Positions 1-10,179 of a DNA stretch of 64,000 nt are shown here, one piece after another (the stretch's first letter is position 1; every line of letters begins with the position of its first letter). The DNA lies in NCBI RefSeq assembly GCF_024802625.1, contig NZ_CP103371.1:248001-312000 (forward strand), read 5' to 3'. The position numbers were made by a program, and so were the translations under genes. A model generated the notes under the pieces. The model did not search any database. It saw nothing but the letters and a program-made list of their open reading frames with translations, and was not told where the DNA came from. Source of the DNA: Massilia sp. H6 (GTDB lineage: Bacteria > Pseudomonadota > Gammaproteobacteria > Burkholderiales > Burkholderiaceae_D).

Positions 1-3000
1 TTGGTTCGGGGTGCCGCTGGCGGTCGTTGCATTTCTGTTCGGCGGCAGCTGGCTGGTAGCGTCCTTCAAGGCAGACGCGCGGGAAACCGAGTGGCAACAG
101 AAAACGCAGCAGCTCAAGGCGCACGAGGCCGCAGCCAACACCGAGCCGGCGCGCCGGGAGTACGTGCTGGAAGTGATCGGCTTGGGCGTCACGGTCGAGA
201 AATACCGGCAAGGCAAGCTGTGGGAAGCCCTGCAAACCGGAACGCCCTTGAGCAGCATCCGCGAGCCGGACCCGAATAAGTATGAGTGGAGCAAATTCGA
301 CAAGAAAGGCGTAGCTGGATCCCGCGCGTATGACGCACTGGAAAACGGCGCGGCGGCCTCACCAATGTACTGGGGTGCGCCGTCCTTCTATGCCGGCAGC
401 CCCATACTCGATCCCGCCGAACAGCCGAGCGAGATACGGCCCATGGCCGGGCTGGCCAGCGGCGCGGAAACTACCGGAATGGCCTGGCACCTGTTCGTGA
501 CCGCGCCATGGCAGCTGGCAGAGCGCCCCGACCAGCTGCTGGAACAGGTATTCGCCTTCTTCGACACTCATCCGGACGTGCCCTACGTCATGCTGCATTC
601 GGAAGACAGCTCGGCAACGCGCGACGACTTTCTAGCTCCAAGTGCGCCTAGGCTTGTCAAGGACGGTCATTACATCCCGGCCATGCCCGATTCCACCGCC
701 GTCTTCGTGCTGGCACGCCGCGAACGCGTCGAGCCGCTGCGCCCGTATGTGTGGGACGACCCGGACAATGACTACCTGCAAGAGAACCTGCGGATGATGT
801 ACTACGACGTTCAAAAGAAGGTACCGACACCCGAAAAACTGGCCAACCCCGAAAAACACCACCGTACGCGCCTGCCGACTGTCGCCGAATGGCTGACGGC
901 CGCGGCCGCATTCGCCAAGCGTCCGGTGTTCGACCATGACCAAGCAGACATCTCCCTGGCGGCGTTCCGCCGCTGGCTGAACGACCCGCCTAAGGACTGG
1001 AAACCAACGCCGTGGTTCCCGGTGCCATGGAATCGCAATCAGATGAAGGCATTCGACAACTTGCCTTCGCTTGGCTTTATTCACCGTCCAGTCTTCGTCA
1101 AATTCGAGGACGAGCACGGCCAGCCGGTCAAGCGCCGCGAGGCGCGCCAGAAGTTGTTGGAAGCAGGCTGGCAACAGGCGCTCCACACCTTGCCGGCTGC
1201 CGAGCGTGCAAAAGGCCCGGCCCGCATCATTGGCGCCTTCGGCAAGCAGGTCGACCAGCAGATTGCATTTGAAGGCACCCTGCACAGCTACGCGGCGCAA
1301 GGCGGCCCCGAGATCGACACCAGCAAGACCAAGCAGTTCATCAACACCGACCATCGCTTCGGCAACACCGGAGCCAGCACTTTCTTTGTGCAGATGGCGG
1401 TCGGCGTGTTGGGGAGCTATTACGAGGGTGGCACCTCGGCCGCCGTCAACCTGCGCGATCCCGCCGGCGCCAGCATTGTCTTTATCAGTCCGCCAACAAA
1501 AGAGCGGCGCGAGGCGCAGAAAGACCGCGACCTGTTTCAACATCAAGTACAGCCGGCGATCGATCCGGAAAACTACAAGGCGCCGACAGTCTTGCAAAAC
1601 GAAGGGGCAATGGGCGTCAAGGAGACTGCTTCTAAGCAGTAATGCTCTCGTCATGTGACCGAGGCTCGAGTTACGGGTTCTCGACCCGGAACTGATGAAC
1701 GTTGACGTGGAGACGACGATGGACAAGATACGTTGGTTCGGGGTGCCGCTGGCGGTCGTTGCATTTCTGTTCGGCGGCAGCTGGCTGGTCGGGTCCTTCA
1801 AGGCAGACGCGCGGGAACGCGTGTGGCAACAGAAAACGCAGCAGCTCAAGGCGCACGAGGCCGCGGCCAACACCGAGCCGGCGCGCCGGGAGTACGTACT
1901 GGAAGTGATCGGCCTGGGCGTCACGGTCGAGAAATACCGGCAAGGCAAGCTGTGGGAAGCCCTGCAAAACGGAACGCCCTTCAGCAGCATCCGCGAGCCG
2001 GACCCGAATAAGTATGAGTGGAGCAGCTTCGACAAATCTGGCGTGGCCGGATCGCGCGCGAATGACGCATTGGAAAACGGCGCGGCGGCTTCGCCAATGT
2101 ACTGGGGCGCGCCGTCCTTCTATGCGGGCAGCCCCATGCTCGATCCCGCCGAACAACCCAGCGAGATACGGCCCATGGCCGGGCTGGCCAGCGGCGCGGA
2201 AACTACCGGAATGGCCTGGCACCTGTTCGTGACCGCGCCATGGCAGCTGGCAGAGCGCCCCGACCAGCTGCTGGAACAGGTATTCGCCTTCTTCGACACT
2301 CATCCGGACGTGCCCTACGTCATGCTGCATTCGGAAGACAGCTCGGCAACGCGCGACGACTTTCTAGCTCCAAGTGCGCCTAGGCTTGTCAAGGACGGTC
2401 ATTACATCCCGGCCATGCCCGATTCCACCGCCGTCTTCGTGCTGGCACGCCGCGAACGCGTCGAGCCGCTGCGCCCGTATGTGTGGGACGACCCGGACAA
2501 TGACTACCTGCAAGAGAACCTGCGGATGATGTACTACGACGTTCAAAAGAAGGTACCGACACCCGAAAAGCTGGCCAACCCCGAAAAACACCATCGTACG
2601 CGCCTGCCGACTGTCGCCGAATGGCTAACGGCCGCGGCAGCATTCGCCAAGCGTCCGGTGTTCGACCATGACCAGGCAGACATCTCCCTGGCGGCGTTCC
2701 GCCGCTGGCTGAACGACCCGCCAAAGGACTGGAAACCAACGCCGTGGTTCCCGGTGCCATGGAACCGCAATCAGATGAAGGCATTCGACAACTTGCCTTC
2801 GCTCGGATTCATCCACCGTCCGGTTTTCGTCAAATTCGAGGACGAGCACGGCCAGCCGATCAAGCGCCGCGAGGCGCGCCAGAAGTTGTTGGAAGCAGGC
2901 TGGCAACAGGCGCTCCACACCTTGCCGGCTGCCGAGCGTGCAAAAGGCCCGGCCCGTATCATCGGCGCCTTCGGCAAGCAGCTCGACCAGCAGATCGCAT

Positions 3001-3371
3001 TCGAAGGCACCCTGCACAGCTATGCGGCGCAAGGCGGCCCCGAGATCGACACCAGCAAGACCAAGCAGTTCATCAACACCGACCATCGCTTCGGCAACAC
3101 CGGGGCCAGCACTTTCTTTGTGCAGATGGCGGTCGGCGTGTTGGGGAGCTATTACGAGGGTGGCACCTCGGCCGCCGTCAACCTGCGCGATCCCGCCGGC
3201 GCCAGCATTCTCTTTATCAGTCCGCCAACAAAAGAGCGGCGCGAGGCGCAGAAAGACCGCGACCTGTTTCAACATCAAGTACAGCCGGCGATCGATCCGG
3301 AAAACTACAAGGCGCCTACAGTCCTGCAAAACGAAGGGGCAATGGGCGTCAAGGAGACTGCTTCTAAGCAG
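1..3371 (+). repeat. Tandem direct duplication, period 1732 bp
   Basis: Bases 1-1639 align without any gap to 1733-3371. The repeat unit consists of one adapter gene plus a 76-base spacer. Stretches such as those from about 421 to 830 are almost base-identical to 2153-2562, while the first 400 bases carry most substitutions. This is consistent with an older duplication homogenised by conversion, or with unequal crossing over. The duplication may extend further left than the window. Confidence 0.95.
2..1642 (+). CDS. DUF2875/Tla3-like putative type VI lipase adapter, copy 1 (5' end outside window)
   Basis: This is the first of two tandem, nearly identical genes. The reading frame is open from base 2. 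By alignment with copy 2 (constant offset of 1732 bases) only about 14 bases of the start, encoding MDKIR, lie before the window. The protein has one N-terminal hydrophobic segment (PLAVVAFLFGGSWLV), then a long soluble region with motifs such as GMAWHLFVTAPWQLAERPDQ and HPDVPYVMLHSEDSS. I recognise these as DUF2875-like, the family of the Pseudomonas Tla3 adapter that helps load a lipase effector onto the type VI secretion machinery. That assignment is from memory of the family and is not certain. No effector, immunity or VgrG gene is visible, so the T6SS link needs the sequence to the left. It ends with KETASKQ and a TAA stop. Confidence 0.65.
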   Translation, partial: WFGVPLAVVAFLFGGSWLVASFKADARETEWQQKTQQLKAHEAAANTEPARREYVLEVIGLGVTVEKYRQGKLWEALQTGTPLSSIREPDPNKYEWSKFDKKGVAGSRAYDALENGAAASPMYWGAPSFYAGSPILDPAEQPSEIRPMAGLASGAETTGMAWHLFVTAPWQLAERPDQLLEQVFAFFDTHPDVPYVMLHSEDSSATRDDFLAPSAPRLVKDGHYIPAMPDSTAVFVLARRERVEPLRPYVWDDPDNDYLQENLRMMYYDVQKKVPTPEKLANPEKHHRTRLPTVAEWLTAAAAFAKRPVFDHDQADISLAAFRRWLNDPPKDWKPTPWFPVPWNRNQMKAFDNLPSLGFIHRPVFVKFEDEHGQPVKRREARQKLLEAGWQQALHTLPAAERAKGPARIIGAFGKQVDQQIAFEGTLHSYAAQGGPEIDTSKTKQFINTDHRFGNTGASTFFVQMAVGVLGSYYEGGTSAAVNLRDPAGASIVFISPPTKERREAQKDRDLFQHQVQPAIDPENYKAPTVLQNEGAMGVKETASKQ

Positions 3372-3461
3372 GAATGTTTAAAACCGTCGAGGATAGACGA
3401 AAGCATGTGCGAGCTCTCTCTTGGGAAGAAAAGGGCCGACTCAGAAAGTCCACGAAGCTAG
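1719..3461 (+). CDS. DUF2875/Tla3-like putative type VI lipase adapter, copy 2 with stop-loss tail
   Basis: This is the second tandem copy. I chose ATG 1719 because GGAG lies 6 bases upstream and the protein then starts MDKIRWFG; an upstream in-frame ATG at 1695 would add eight residues. It has the same architecture as copy 1: one N-terminal membrane segment followed by a soluble DUF2875-like body. The amino-acid differences from copy 1 are mostly near the N-terminus (for example ETEW versus RERVW, TGTPLSS versus NGTPFSS), and the central part is almost invariant. The TAA stop of copy 1 corresponds to GAA here (3372-3374), so translation runs on for about 29 extra residues of unrelated sequence ending SESPRS. 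The tail coincides with the point where the two copies stop aligning. The function is inferred from family resemblance only. Confidence 0.65.
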   Translation: MDKIRWFGVPLAVVAFLFGGSWLVGSFKADARERVWQQKTQQLKAHEAAANTEPARREYVLEVIGLGVTVEKYRQGKLWEALQNGTPFSSIREPDPNKYEWSSFDKSGVAGSRANDALENGAAASPMYWGAPSFYAGSPMLDPAEQPSEIRPMAGLASGAETTGMAWHLFVTAPWQLAERPDQLLEQVFAFFDTHPDVPYVMLHSEDSSATRDDFLAPSAPRLVKDGHYIPAMPDSTAVFVLARRERVEPLRPYVWDDPDNDYLQENLRMMYYDVQKKVPTPEKLANPEKHHRTRLPTVAEWLTAAAAFAKRPVFDHDQADISLAAFRRWLNDPPKDWKPTPWFPVPWNRNQMKAFDNLPSLGFIHRPVFVKFEDEHGQPIKRREARQKLLEAGWQQALHTLPAAERAKGPARIIGAFGKQLDQQIAFEGTLHSYAAQGGPEIDTSKTKQFINTDHRFGNTGASTFFVQMAVGVLGSYYEGGTSAAVNLRDPAGASILFISPPTKERREAQKDRDLFQHQVQPAIDPENYKAPTVLQNEGAMGVKETASKQECLKPSRIDESMCELSLGKKRADSESPRS

Positions 3462-3615
3462 CGGCAATTTGGCGAGCTGCCTTTGCAACAGCCCGCCAGC
3501 AAACCAGAAGTTGTTCTTTCTTTTTTTTGAATGAGCCGAGTTAAGTTTTTCAAATCAGTAGTAAGAAAATCAACGACTTACATATCTTGCAGACAGAGAA
3601 ATGGTTGTCAACTCC

Positions 3616-4449
<834 letters not shown>

Positions 4450-4558
4450 CTATAGCAATTCCGTTCGACTGTTGACTCCAAGTGATCACGCGATTTCACC
4501 TGCGTTTCACTGCCAGCGTTCTACCCTGAGCACTGGTCCATTTCACAACACCACACAA

Positions 4559-6355
4559 TTGAACAAGCTGCTCAGGTTATTGGGTTTATTGCTGCTCGCG
4601 ACGCCGCTGCAGGCGGCGCCAGATGTCCACTCCCAGCTCGCACAGCTACTGCACGAGGAAAAACTCCAGGGCGCGGTGTGGACCACACTGGAGGCGCAGG
4701 GCGCCGCCGGCCTGCGCGACGCGGGCACGGGCGCGCCGATGCGGTTTGACGACCGGGTGCAGGTAGGCTCGATCGCCAAGACCGTGCTTGCCACCGGCAT
4801 ACTTCGCATGGTGAGCGAGGGCCGTCTGGCTCTGGACGCTCCCGTTGCCACGGTGCTGCCCGGCATACGGTTCGACAATCCATGGGAAGCCAGCGACCCG
4901 GTACGCATTCGGCACCTGCTCGATCATACGGCCGGGCTGGATGACGTGCACCTGTGGCATGTCTTCACCATGCGGGCCGCTGCAGACACGCCGCTTGCCG
5001 CCGCCTTTCGACAAGGGAGCAAGGTGCTGCGGGTCCGCCAGCGCCCTGGCACGCGCTTCTCGTACTCGAACAGCGGCTATACGCTGCTGGGGATGGTCAT
5101 TGAAGCCATTACCGGGCAAGCTTACGAGCCTTACCTGGACGCTACGCTGCTTGCGCGACTCGGCATGCACGACAGTAGCTTCGCCTTCGTCACGCAAGAG
5201 CGCGATCCGCGCCTCGCCAGCGGGCACTTCGAGGATGGCGCCACGCACCCGGCAGTACCCTCGTACGTGCGGCCGGCGGCCCAGTTCACCACCACCGCCG
5301 CGGACATGGGCCGTTTCGCGCGTTTCCTGATGAGCGATGGCAGCGTCAATGGCAAGCCCTTCATCGACACGGCCTTGTTGCGGCAAATGGGCGAGCCGGC
5401 CGGCACCGAAGCCGCGCGCGCGGGCTTGAGCGTCGGCTATGGCCTGGGGCTGCGACGGTACGATCGGCACTGGGCCGCTGCCAAGTGCCATGGCGGGAAC
5501 ACGGTCGGGTTCCGGGCGAAGCTCTGCCTGTTTCCGGACACGCAGCAGGCCTTTTTCATCGCCATCAATGCCGACAGTGAAACCGCCGACTATGCACGGT
5601 TCGACGCCTTGCTGACCCGCACCCTGAAGGTCGGCATGCTCCCAGCGCCTTTCGCTTCGCCGCATTTCGACAGCACGGCTTGGGAGGGCTGGTACGTTCC
5701 GGCGCCCAACCGGTTCGACAGTTTCCGCTTGCTCGATACCGTGTTCAACCCTGTCCACATCAGCGGCGATGGACATGCGCTGAAGCTTGTGTCGCCACAG
5801 TCTGGTGCCCTGATGCTGCGCCACGCGGGCGGCAGGCTGTTCCGTGGGCCAGACAAGCTGCGTGCATCGCATGTCTTGCTCGTTTCGGCCGAAGGCAGGC
5901 GCGTCCTCAGCACCGGAACACAGAGCTACGAGCAGGTATCCCTGGCGTACCTGGCGCTGCTGTGGATCAGTATCGGGGGCGGTGTGCTGGGACTCACCTA
6001 TATCCTCATCAAGCCGCTCTGGCGGCTTGCCAGGCGCCGGACCGCGGGCCACATCGCGGGCTGTAGCGCGCGCCGAGACCCCTTGTGGGCGCCATTCGCC
6101 GGCGCGCTAGCCCTCCTGCTGCCGCTTCCTTTCTTTTACCACCAGTCGTTCATGCGGCTGGGGGAGTTGACGCTGGCCAGCGGCCTGCTGGCTGCCGTCA
6201 CGGGCGCGCTGCCGGTCGCAATGCTCGCCGGACTGGCGGCGTCGCTGCGGGCAGCACGCGTTGATATCCTCGACGCGGCGGCGATGCTCGCGGTCTTGCA
6301 GCTTTGCCTGGTGCTGGCCGCGTGGGGACTGCTGCCGCTGCGCTTGTGGGCGTGA
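4559..6355 (+). CDS. Serine hydrolase, beta-lactamase/class C fold, with C-terminal membrane domain
   Basis: The protein is about 598 residues from a TTG start at 4559. I chose this start because it opens directly into a signal peptide (MNKLLRLLGLLLLATPLQA); the frame runs open further upstream into the IS3 remnant, but there is no better start between. The penicillin-binding/beta-lactamase motifs are present: SIAK with Ser71 and Lys74, YSN at about 169-171, and HGGN at about 311. After about residue 460 come four hydrophobic helices, so the enzyme is probably exported and anchored in the inner membrane. The likely role is a D-aminopeptidase or esterase-type peptidase rather than a true beta-lactamase, but the substrate cannot be read from the sequence. 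A two-component system follows 134 bases downstream on the same strand. The Shine-Dalgarno at the TTG is weak, so the exact start is uncertain. Confidence 0.8.
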   Translation: MNKLLRLLGLLLLATPLQAAPDVHSQLAQLLHEEKLQGAVWTTLEAQGAAGLRDAGTGAPMRFDDRVQVGSIAKTVLATGILRMVSEGRLALDAPVATVLPGIRFDNPWEASDPVRIRHLLDHTAGLDDVHLWHVFTMRAAADTPLAAAFRQGSKVLRVRQRPGTRFSYSNSGYTLLGMVIEAITGQAYEPYLDATLLARLGMHDSSFAFVTQERDPRLASGHFEDGATHPAVPSYVRPAAQFTTTAADMGRFARFLMSDGSVNGKPFIDTALLRQMGEPAGTEAARAGLSVGYGLGLRRYDRHWAAAKCHGGNTVGFRAKLCLFPDTQQAFFIAINADSETADYARFDALLTRTLKVGMLPAPFASPHFDSTAWEGWYVPAPNRFDSFRLLDTVFNPVHISGDGHALKLVSPQSGALMLRHAGGRLFRGPDKLRASHVLLVSAEGRRVLSTGTQSYEQVSLAYLALLWISIGGGVLGLTYILIKPLWRLARRRTAGHIAGCSARRDPLWAPFAGALALLLPLPFFYHQSFMRLGELTLASGLLAAVTGALPVAMLAGLAASLRAARVDILDAAAMLAVLQLCLVLAAWGLLPLRLWA

Positions 6356-6489
6356 GCATGCTTCGCCGGCGCCTGGCGCGGATGCGGTAGCGATCGATTA
6401 CATGCTGCTTGCCGCTATACTGATGAGTTCTGAACAAGGAAGGGAGGCGGGGACCATGCGATGCTGCCAGTCCATCCCCGCTAGAAATC

Positions 6490-7191
6490 ATGCACCGTAG
6501 CGCTCTGAGCCTCCTGGTCGTGGAAGACCATCCGACAATCGCGCGCCAGGTCGTCGAGTTTTTGGAAGGACTGCGCTGGCACACCGATCATGCGGCCACC
6601 GGCGCCCTTGCCATTGACCTGGCGACGCGCGAAGCGTATGACGTCGTCCTGCTCGACCTGAACCTGCCGGACATGGATGGCCTGGAGGTGTGCCGCGCGA
6701 TCAAGCAGACGGCAGCGCGCAACGTGCCGATCCTGATGCTCACCGCGCGCGATGCCTTCGAGGACAAGGCGCGCGGCTTTCGCGGTGGCGCGGATGACTA
6801 TCTGACCAAGCCGTTCGATTTGCGCGAGCTGGCCCTGCGCTGCGAAGCGCTGGCGCGACGCCATCAACTCCACGTCAGTTACGAAATGCAGGTCGGCCGT
6901 CTCACGCTCCTGCCGCGGGAAAGGCGCGCGCTATACGACGAGGCGCCACTGGCGCTGACCCATGCGGGTTTCAAGATCCTGTTTCTCCTGTGCTCGGCGC
7001 ACCCGCATGCGGTGTCCCGATCCAGATTGGTGCATGAGCTCTGGGGGGCCGACCCGCCGGACAGCGATGCCCTCAAGTCGCATATCTACGCGCTGCGCAG
7101 GCAGCTGGAACTGGCCAGCGGCGCCAACATGATCGTGACCATTCCCCAGCTGGGTTACCGTCTGACGCTGGATACGGCAAGCCATGTTTAG
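6490..7191 (+). CDS. OmpR/PhoB-family response regulator
   Basis: This 233-residue protein has an N-terminal receiver domain, with an acidic pair near residues 12-13, the phosphoacceptor Asp56 in LLDLNLPDMDG and Lys107 in LTKPF. The C-terminal half is a winged-helix DNA-binding domain (ALKSHIYALRRQLE, IPQLGYRL). It should act as a phosphorylation-dependent transcription factor controlled by the kinase encoded next, whose gene overlaps it by 8 bases, a sign of translational coupling. The upstream serine hydrolase and downstream esterase on the same strand are candidate targets, by position only. Confidence 0.93.
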   Translation: MHRSALSLLVVEDHPTIARQVVEFLEGLRWHTDHAATGALAIDLATREAYDVVLLDLNLPDMDGLEVCRAIKQTAARNVPILMLTARDAFEDKARGFRGGADDYLTKPFDLRELALRCEALARRHQLHVSYEMQVGRLTLLPRERRALYDEAPLALTHAGFKILFLLCSAHPHAVSRSRLVHELWGADPPDSDALKSHIYALRRQLELASGANMIVTIPQLGYRLTLDTASHV

Positions 7192-8404
7192 GTCGATCCG
7201 GCTGGGTCTTTTTACCGCGCTGGCCGGCTTCACGGTATTCCTCTGCGCGTGCTACACCGGACTGATGCTCGTCATTGCCTACGTCACCGAAGACATGCTG
7301 GTCGACCGGATCATGCAGCGCGAGGCCCATGCCATGGCCGCGCAATTCCAGCAGCATGGCACACCTGGAAATCCTGCCAACGACCTGATCCGCGCCTACG
7401 CCAGCCTTGATGCGCTGCCGCCACCAGTTCGCGATACGGTAGTGGCTGGACGCCTCCGTGCCGAAATCTTCACCGATACCGGCCAGCACTATCATGTCCG
7501 TACGCTCGACCTGCAGGCGCGATCCGGCACCCAGCGCCTCTATCTGCTGGCCGATGTCGGGCCGCTGCTTATCGTCTCGAAACTGATCCGTGAGGTGGGC
7601 GGCGTATTGACCGCCGTTGCCGTGGGCTTGATCGGCCTAGCGCTGCTGCTGGCCTACTTGCTGTCCAGGCGCCTGGTGCAGCCTTTGCAGGTACTGGCGG
7701 ATGAAGTGCGAACTACCCGGCCGGGGGAGCACATCCTGTTCACCGCGCAGCAGCGGCGTGACGAGATCGGCTACCTTGCTCAAAAGCTCGGGAGCACCAT
7801 CGCCGAACTGCACGCGGCGCTGGCGCGCGAGCATGCGTTCACGCGCGATGTCAGCCACGAGCTGCGTACACCGCTCACGGTCATGAAGAACGTCTTCGTC
7901 AAAGCAGGAACCCATGCGCTGGACCAGCAGGAGACGGCACAGTTGCAAGCCGGGGTCGAAGAGATCGACAACACGATCGACGTGCTGTTCGCCCTCGCGC
8001 GCGCCGAACACATTGCGGACGCGCGCTTCGACCTGCGCGGCTGTATCGAAAACGGCCTGCTACGCGTAGTGGACGAGAACTGGACCGATGAACGCCTGGT
8101 ACTCGACCTGCCGGAGCGGCTCGATGTGATGGGAAACCGCCATTTGGCCATGCTACTGCTGAACAACTGTCTCGGGAATGCGCTGTTTCATGGCGGCCCT
8201 GGATCCCGGCTGCGATTGTCATTTGTAGAAGGGCGCTTAAGCTTGTTAAACAGCCTTGATCCGGCGCGGGCAGGCACGATGCAGGGTTTCCTGCATGGCC
8301 AGAACCTGTTGCGTCGCATTGCTGCGGCCATGCGCTGGCAACTGGACTTCCATGCCGGGGCGACCGCCTACCGGGTCGATATCGTACCGCGGCGCGCTCC
8401 CTGA
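7184..8404 (+). CDS. Membrane sensor histidine kinase with degenerate ATP-binding domain
   Basis: The 406-residue protein has two transmembrane segments (about residues 5-33 and 140-165) around a short periplasmic sensor region. A HAMP-like linker follows (LSRRLVQPLQVLADEV), then a HisKA domain with His225 in RDVSHELRTPLT. The N-box is present as LLNNCLGNAL. The G1 region lacks the usual DxGxG and reads SLLNSLDPARAG, and the G2 region is GFLHGQNLLRRI. A compact nucleotide-binding domain of this kind occurs in some kinase subfamilies, so activity is still plausible. It pairs with the overlapping upstream response regulator. The signal sensed is unknown. Confidence 0.9.
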   Translation: MFRSIRLGLFTALAGFTVFLCACYTGLMLVIAYVTEDMLVDRIMQREAHAMAAQFQQHGTPGNPANDLIRAYASLDALPPPVRDTVVAGRLRAEIFTDTGQHYHVRTLDLQARSGTQRLYLLADVGPLLIVSKLIREVGGVLTAVAVGLIGLALLLAYLLSRRLVQPLQVLADEVRTTRPGEHILFTAQQRRDEIGYLAQKLGSTIAELHAALAREHAFTRDVSHELRTPLTVMKNVFVKAGTHALDQQETAQLQAGVEEIDNTIDVLFALARAEHIADARFDLRGCIENGLLRVVDENWTDERLVLDLPERLDVMGNRHLAMLLLNNCLGNALFHGGPGSRLRLSFVEGRLSLLNSLDPARAGTMQGFLHGQNLLRRIAAAMRWQLDFHAGATAYRVDIVPRRAP

Positions 8405-8477
8405 AAGCAGTAGGATTTCACCGCCGCTTCACCACTGGCCGTCCATCCTGTGTGCTCGCCCACTTCCGAGACTCACA

Positions 8478-9365
8478 ATGAAATTCCTGGTCAGCCTTCT
8501 CATCCTTGCGTGTGTATCCTCCTCGGCAGTTGCACAAGTAAAATCCCTGGTGCACAAGGAGGAAAAGCGCCGCTACATTGTCTATGTGCCGCCGTCGTAC
8601 GCCGGCCAGCCTCAGAAAGCCTTTCCCGTCGTGCTGAACTTCCATGGCGGCGGCATGAGCATGGCCGAACAGATGCTCTACACGCAAATGAACCGCACCG
8701 CGGACCGTCATGGATTCATCGTCGTCTACCCGGCCGGCGTCAAGCAGGACTGGAACGTCGGTTTTGGCATGCCTTACCTCGGGGGGACGGACGACATCGG
8801 GTTTGTTGTAGCGCTTCTTGCCAAGCTCAAGCAGGATTACCGGATCGACGGCCAGCAAGTGTATGCAACCGGCTTGTCGCGCGGAGGCTTCTTTACGCTG
8901 CGCATCGCCGCCGAGTTGCCGCACCTGTTCGCCGCAGTGGCGTCGGTAGGCGCTCCCATGCCGGCACCTGTCATCGCGCATCATGCGAAGCCGGCCAGGA
9001 TCGGCGTGCTCCTGATGCACGGCACGGCTGACCAGGTCGTGGCCTTCGATGGCAGACCGGGTGGATATCTGTCTGCCCGGGATACCTTTAGCTATTGGCT
9101 CAAGCAGAACGGAGCCGAGGCGGCCGTGCAATCGCGCCGCGTCATCGATGCCGACCCTCGCGACGGCACCGAGGTCAGCTGGCTGGAACAAGACAATGGC
9201 GTGCAGACGACCGCCCTGGTAACGATCAAGGACGGCGGGCATACCTGGCCTGGCGCCGACGCATTCAATGTCGGCCTGCCGATCGGAAAGACGACCCGCG
9301 ATATCGATGCGAACGAGGTGATTTGGGAGTTCTTTCGAAAACATCGCCTGCAAGATCCGCGATGA
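8478..9365 (+). CDS. Secreted alpha/beta-hydrolase esterase of the PHB-depolymerase/LpqC type
   Basis: The protein is 295 residues from ATG 8478, which gives a clean signal peptide (MKFLVSLLILACVSSSAVAQ). It has the alpha/beta-hydrolase triad: Ser134 in GLSRGG, an Asp in HGTAD at about 185, and His255 in GGHTWPG, plus an oxyanion-type NFHGGGM motif. This arrangement is typical of short-chain polyhydroxyalkanoate depolymerase-like and feruloyl-esterase-like proteins; the true substrate is open. It follows the histidine kinase gene by 73 bases and could be co-transcribed. The 49 bases after it, before an IS remnant, show nothing notable. Confidence 0.85.
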   Translation: MKFLVSLLILACVSSSAVAQVKSLVHKEEKRRYIVYVPPSYAGQPQKAFPVVLNFHGGGMSMAEQMLYTQMNRTADRHGFIVVYPAGVKQDWNVGFGMPYLGGTDDIGFVVALLAKLKQDYRIDGQQVYATGLSRGGFFTLRIAAELPHLFAAVASVGAPMPAPVIAHHAKPARIGVLLMHGTADQVVAFDGRPGGYLSARDTFSYWLKQNGAEAAVQSRRVIDADPRDGTEVSWLEQDNGVQTTALVTIKDGGHTWPGADAFNVGLPIGKTTRDIDANEVIWEFFRKHRLQDPR

Positions 9366-9414
9366 GGAAACATGAGGTTGGCGCCTGCGCAAGGTCGCAT
9401 GTACGAAAAGCGTA

Positions 9415-9999
9415 TCAGTCGGCATTGACCAGAAAGCGCTTTAACGGCCACTGATCCGACGGCGACGTTTTCGGCAGGCTCAACAGACGAACCGGCCAGA
9501 GCACGCTAAAGCGCTGCAAGAATTGGGCATGAGCCCGAATCGCCGCCATCATGTTGGCGCTACCAAGTAACGTCAGCAGACGCCTGAAGTTATAGGCGAG
9601 TACATGCAGGCTCATCTCGACCTTCACACGTTCCAGACCTCTGGTCAGGAAGCGCGTCGATCCCATCCAGGCCTTGATCGTTGCATACGGATGCTCGACA
9701 GTGGAGCGCCGGATACGCATGGCCGCAGGCGTTTGTTCGAGACGCGCTTGCATCTGGTCGAGCACATCCTGATGTTCCCAGCGCGTCACGCGCCGTTGTG
9801 CGCTCGGCGTGCACCTGTCCTTGAGTGGACAAGCCTTGCAGTTCGAGCTCCAGTAACGGTGGTTCGTCATGCCTTTCTCGACACTGGCAAAGCGCCATAT
9901 CAAGGCTTCGCCTGCCGGGCAGCGTTACTCGTTCTTCACCGGATCGTAAATGAAGTCGGCCTTGTCGAATCGGTCGTCCGCGCCAGGCGCTGTGTCATT
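9415..9999 (-). pseudogene. IS1182-family transposase, C-terminal fragment with nonsense mutation
   Basis: On the minus strand the translation shows the typical IS1182 C-terminal part: a zinc-ribbon-like CKACPLKDRC, then RRSTVEHPYATIKAWMGSTR, followed by RGLERVKVEMSLHVLAYNFRR. Reading upstream, the frame continues as GADDRFDKADFIYDPVKNE, then hits a TAA exactly where a Tyr is expected before RCPAGEALIWRF. A single base change therefore interrupts it. The N-terminal half with the first catalytic aspartates is missing. The 5' limit near 9999 is approximate. I found no convincing terminal inverted repeats. Confidence 0.8.
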
Positions 10000-10031
10000 A
10001 TGCATATCAGAGCAACGCAAACTAACAAGAA

Positions 10032-10065
10032 AGCCCATGTGGCCAGATCATGGCACACATGGGCT
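10032..10065 (-). terminator. Rho-independent-type terminator downstream of glmS
   Basis: The perfect 10-bp stem AGCCCATGTG/CACATGGGCT encloses a 14-base loop that is itself partly palindromic. On the minus strand it is followed by TTTCTTGTT. It lies 115 bases beyond the glmS stop codon and before the IS1182 fragment. Confidence 0.7.
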
Positions 10066-10179
10066 GCTACATCCTGTAACTGTCTAACGCCGTTTATTCA
10101 CTCAAAGCTTGACGAACTTGGCTCTGAGTTGACAAACATAATTCTATCTATTCAGTTTTTCTGGACGGCTTACACCGTA

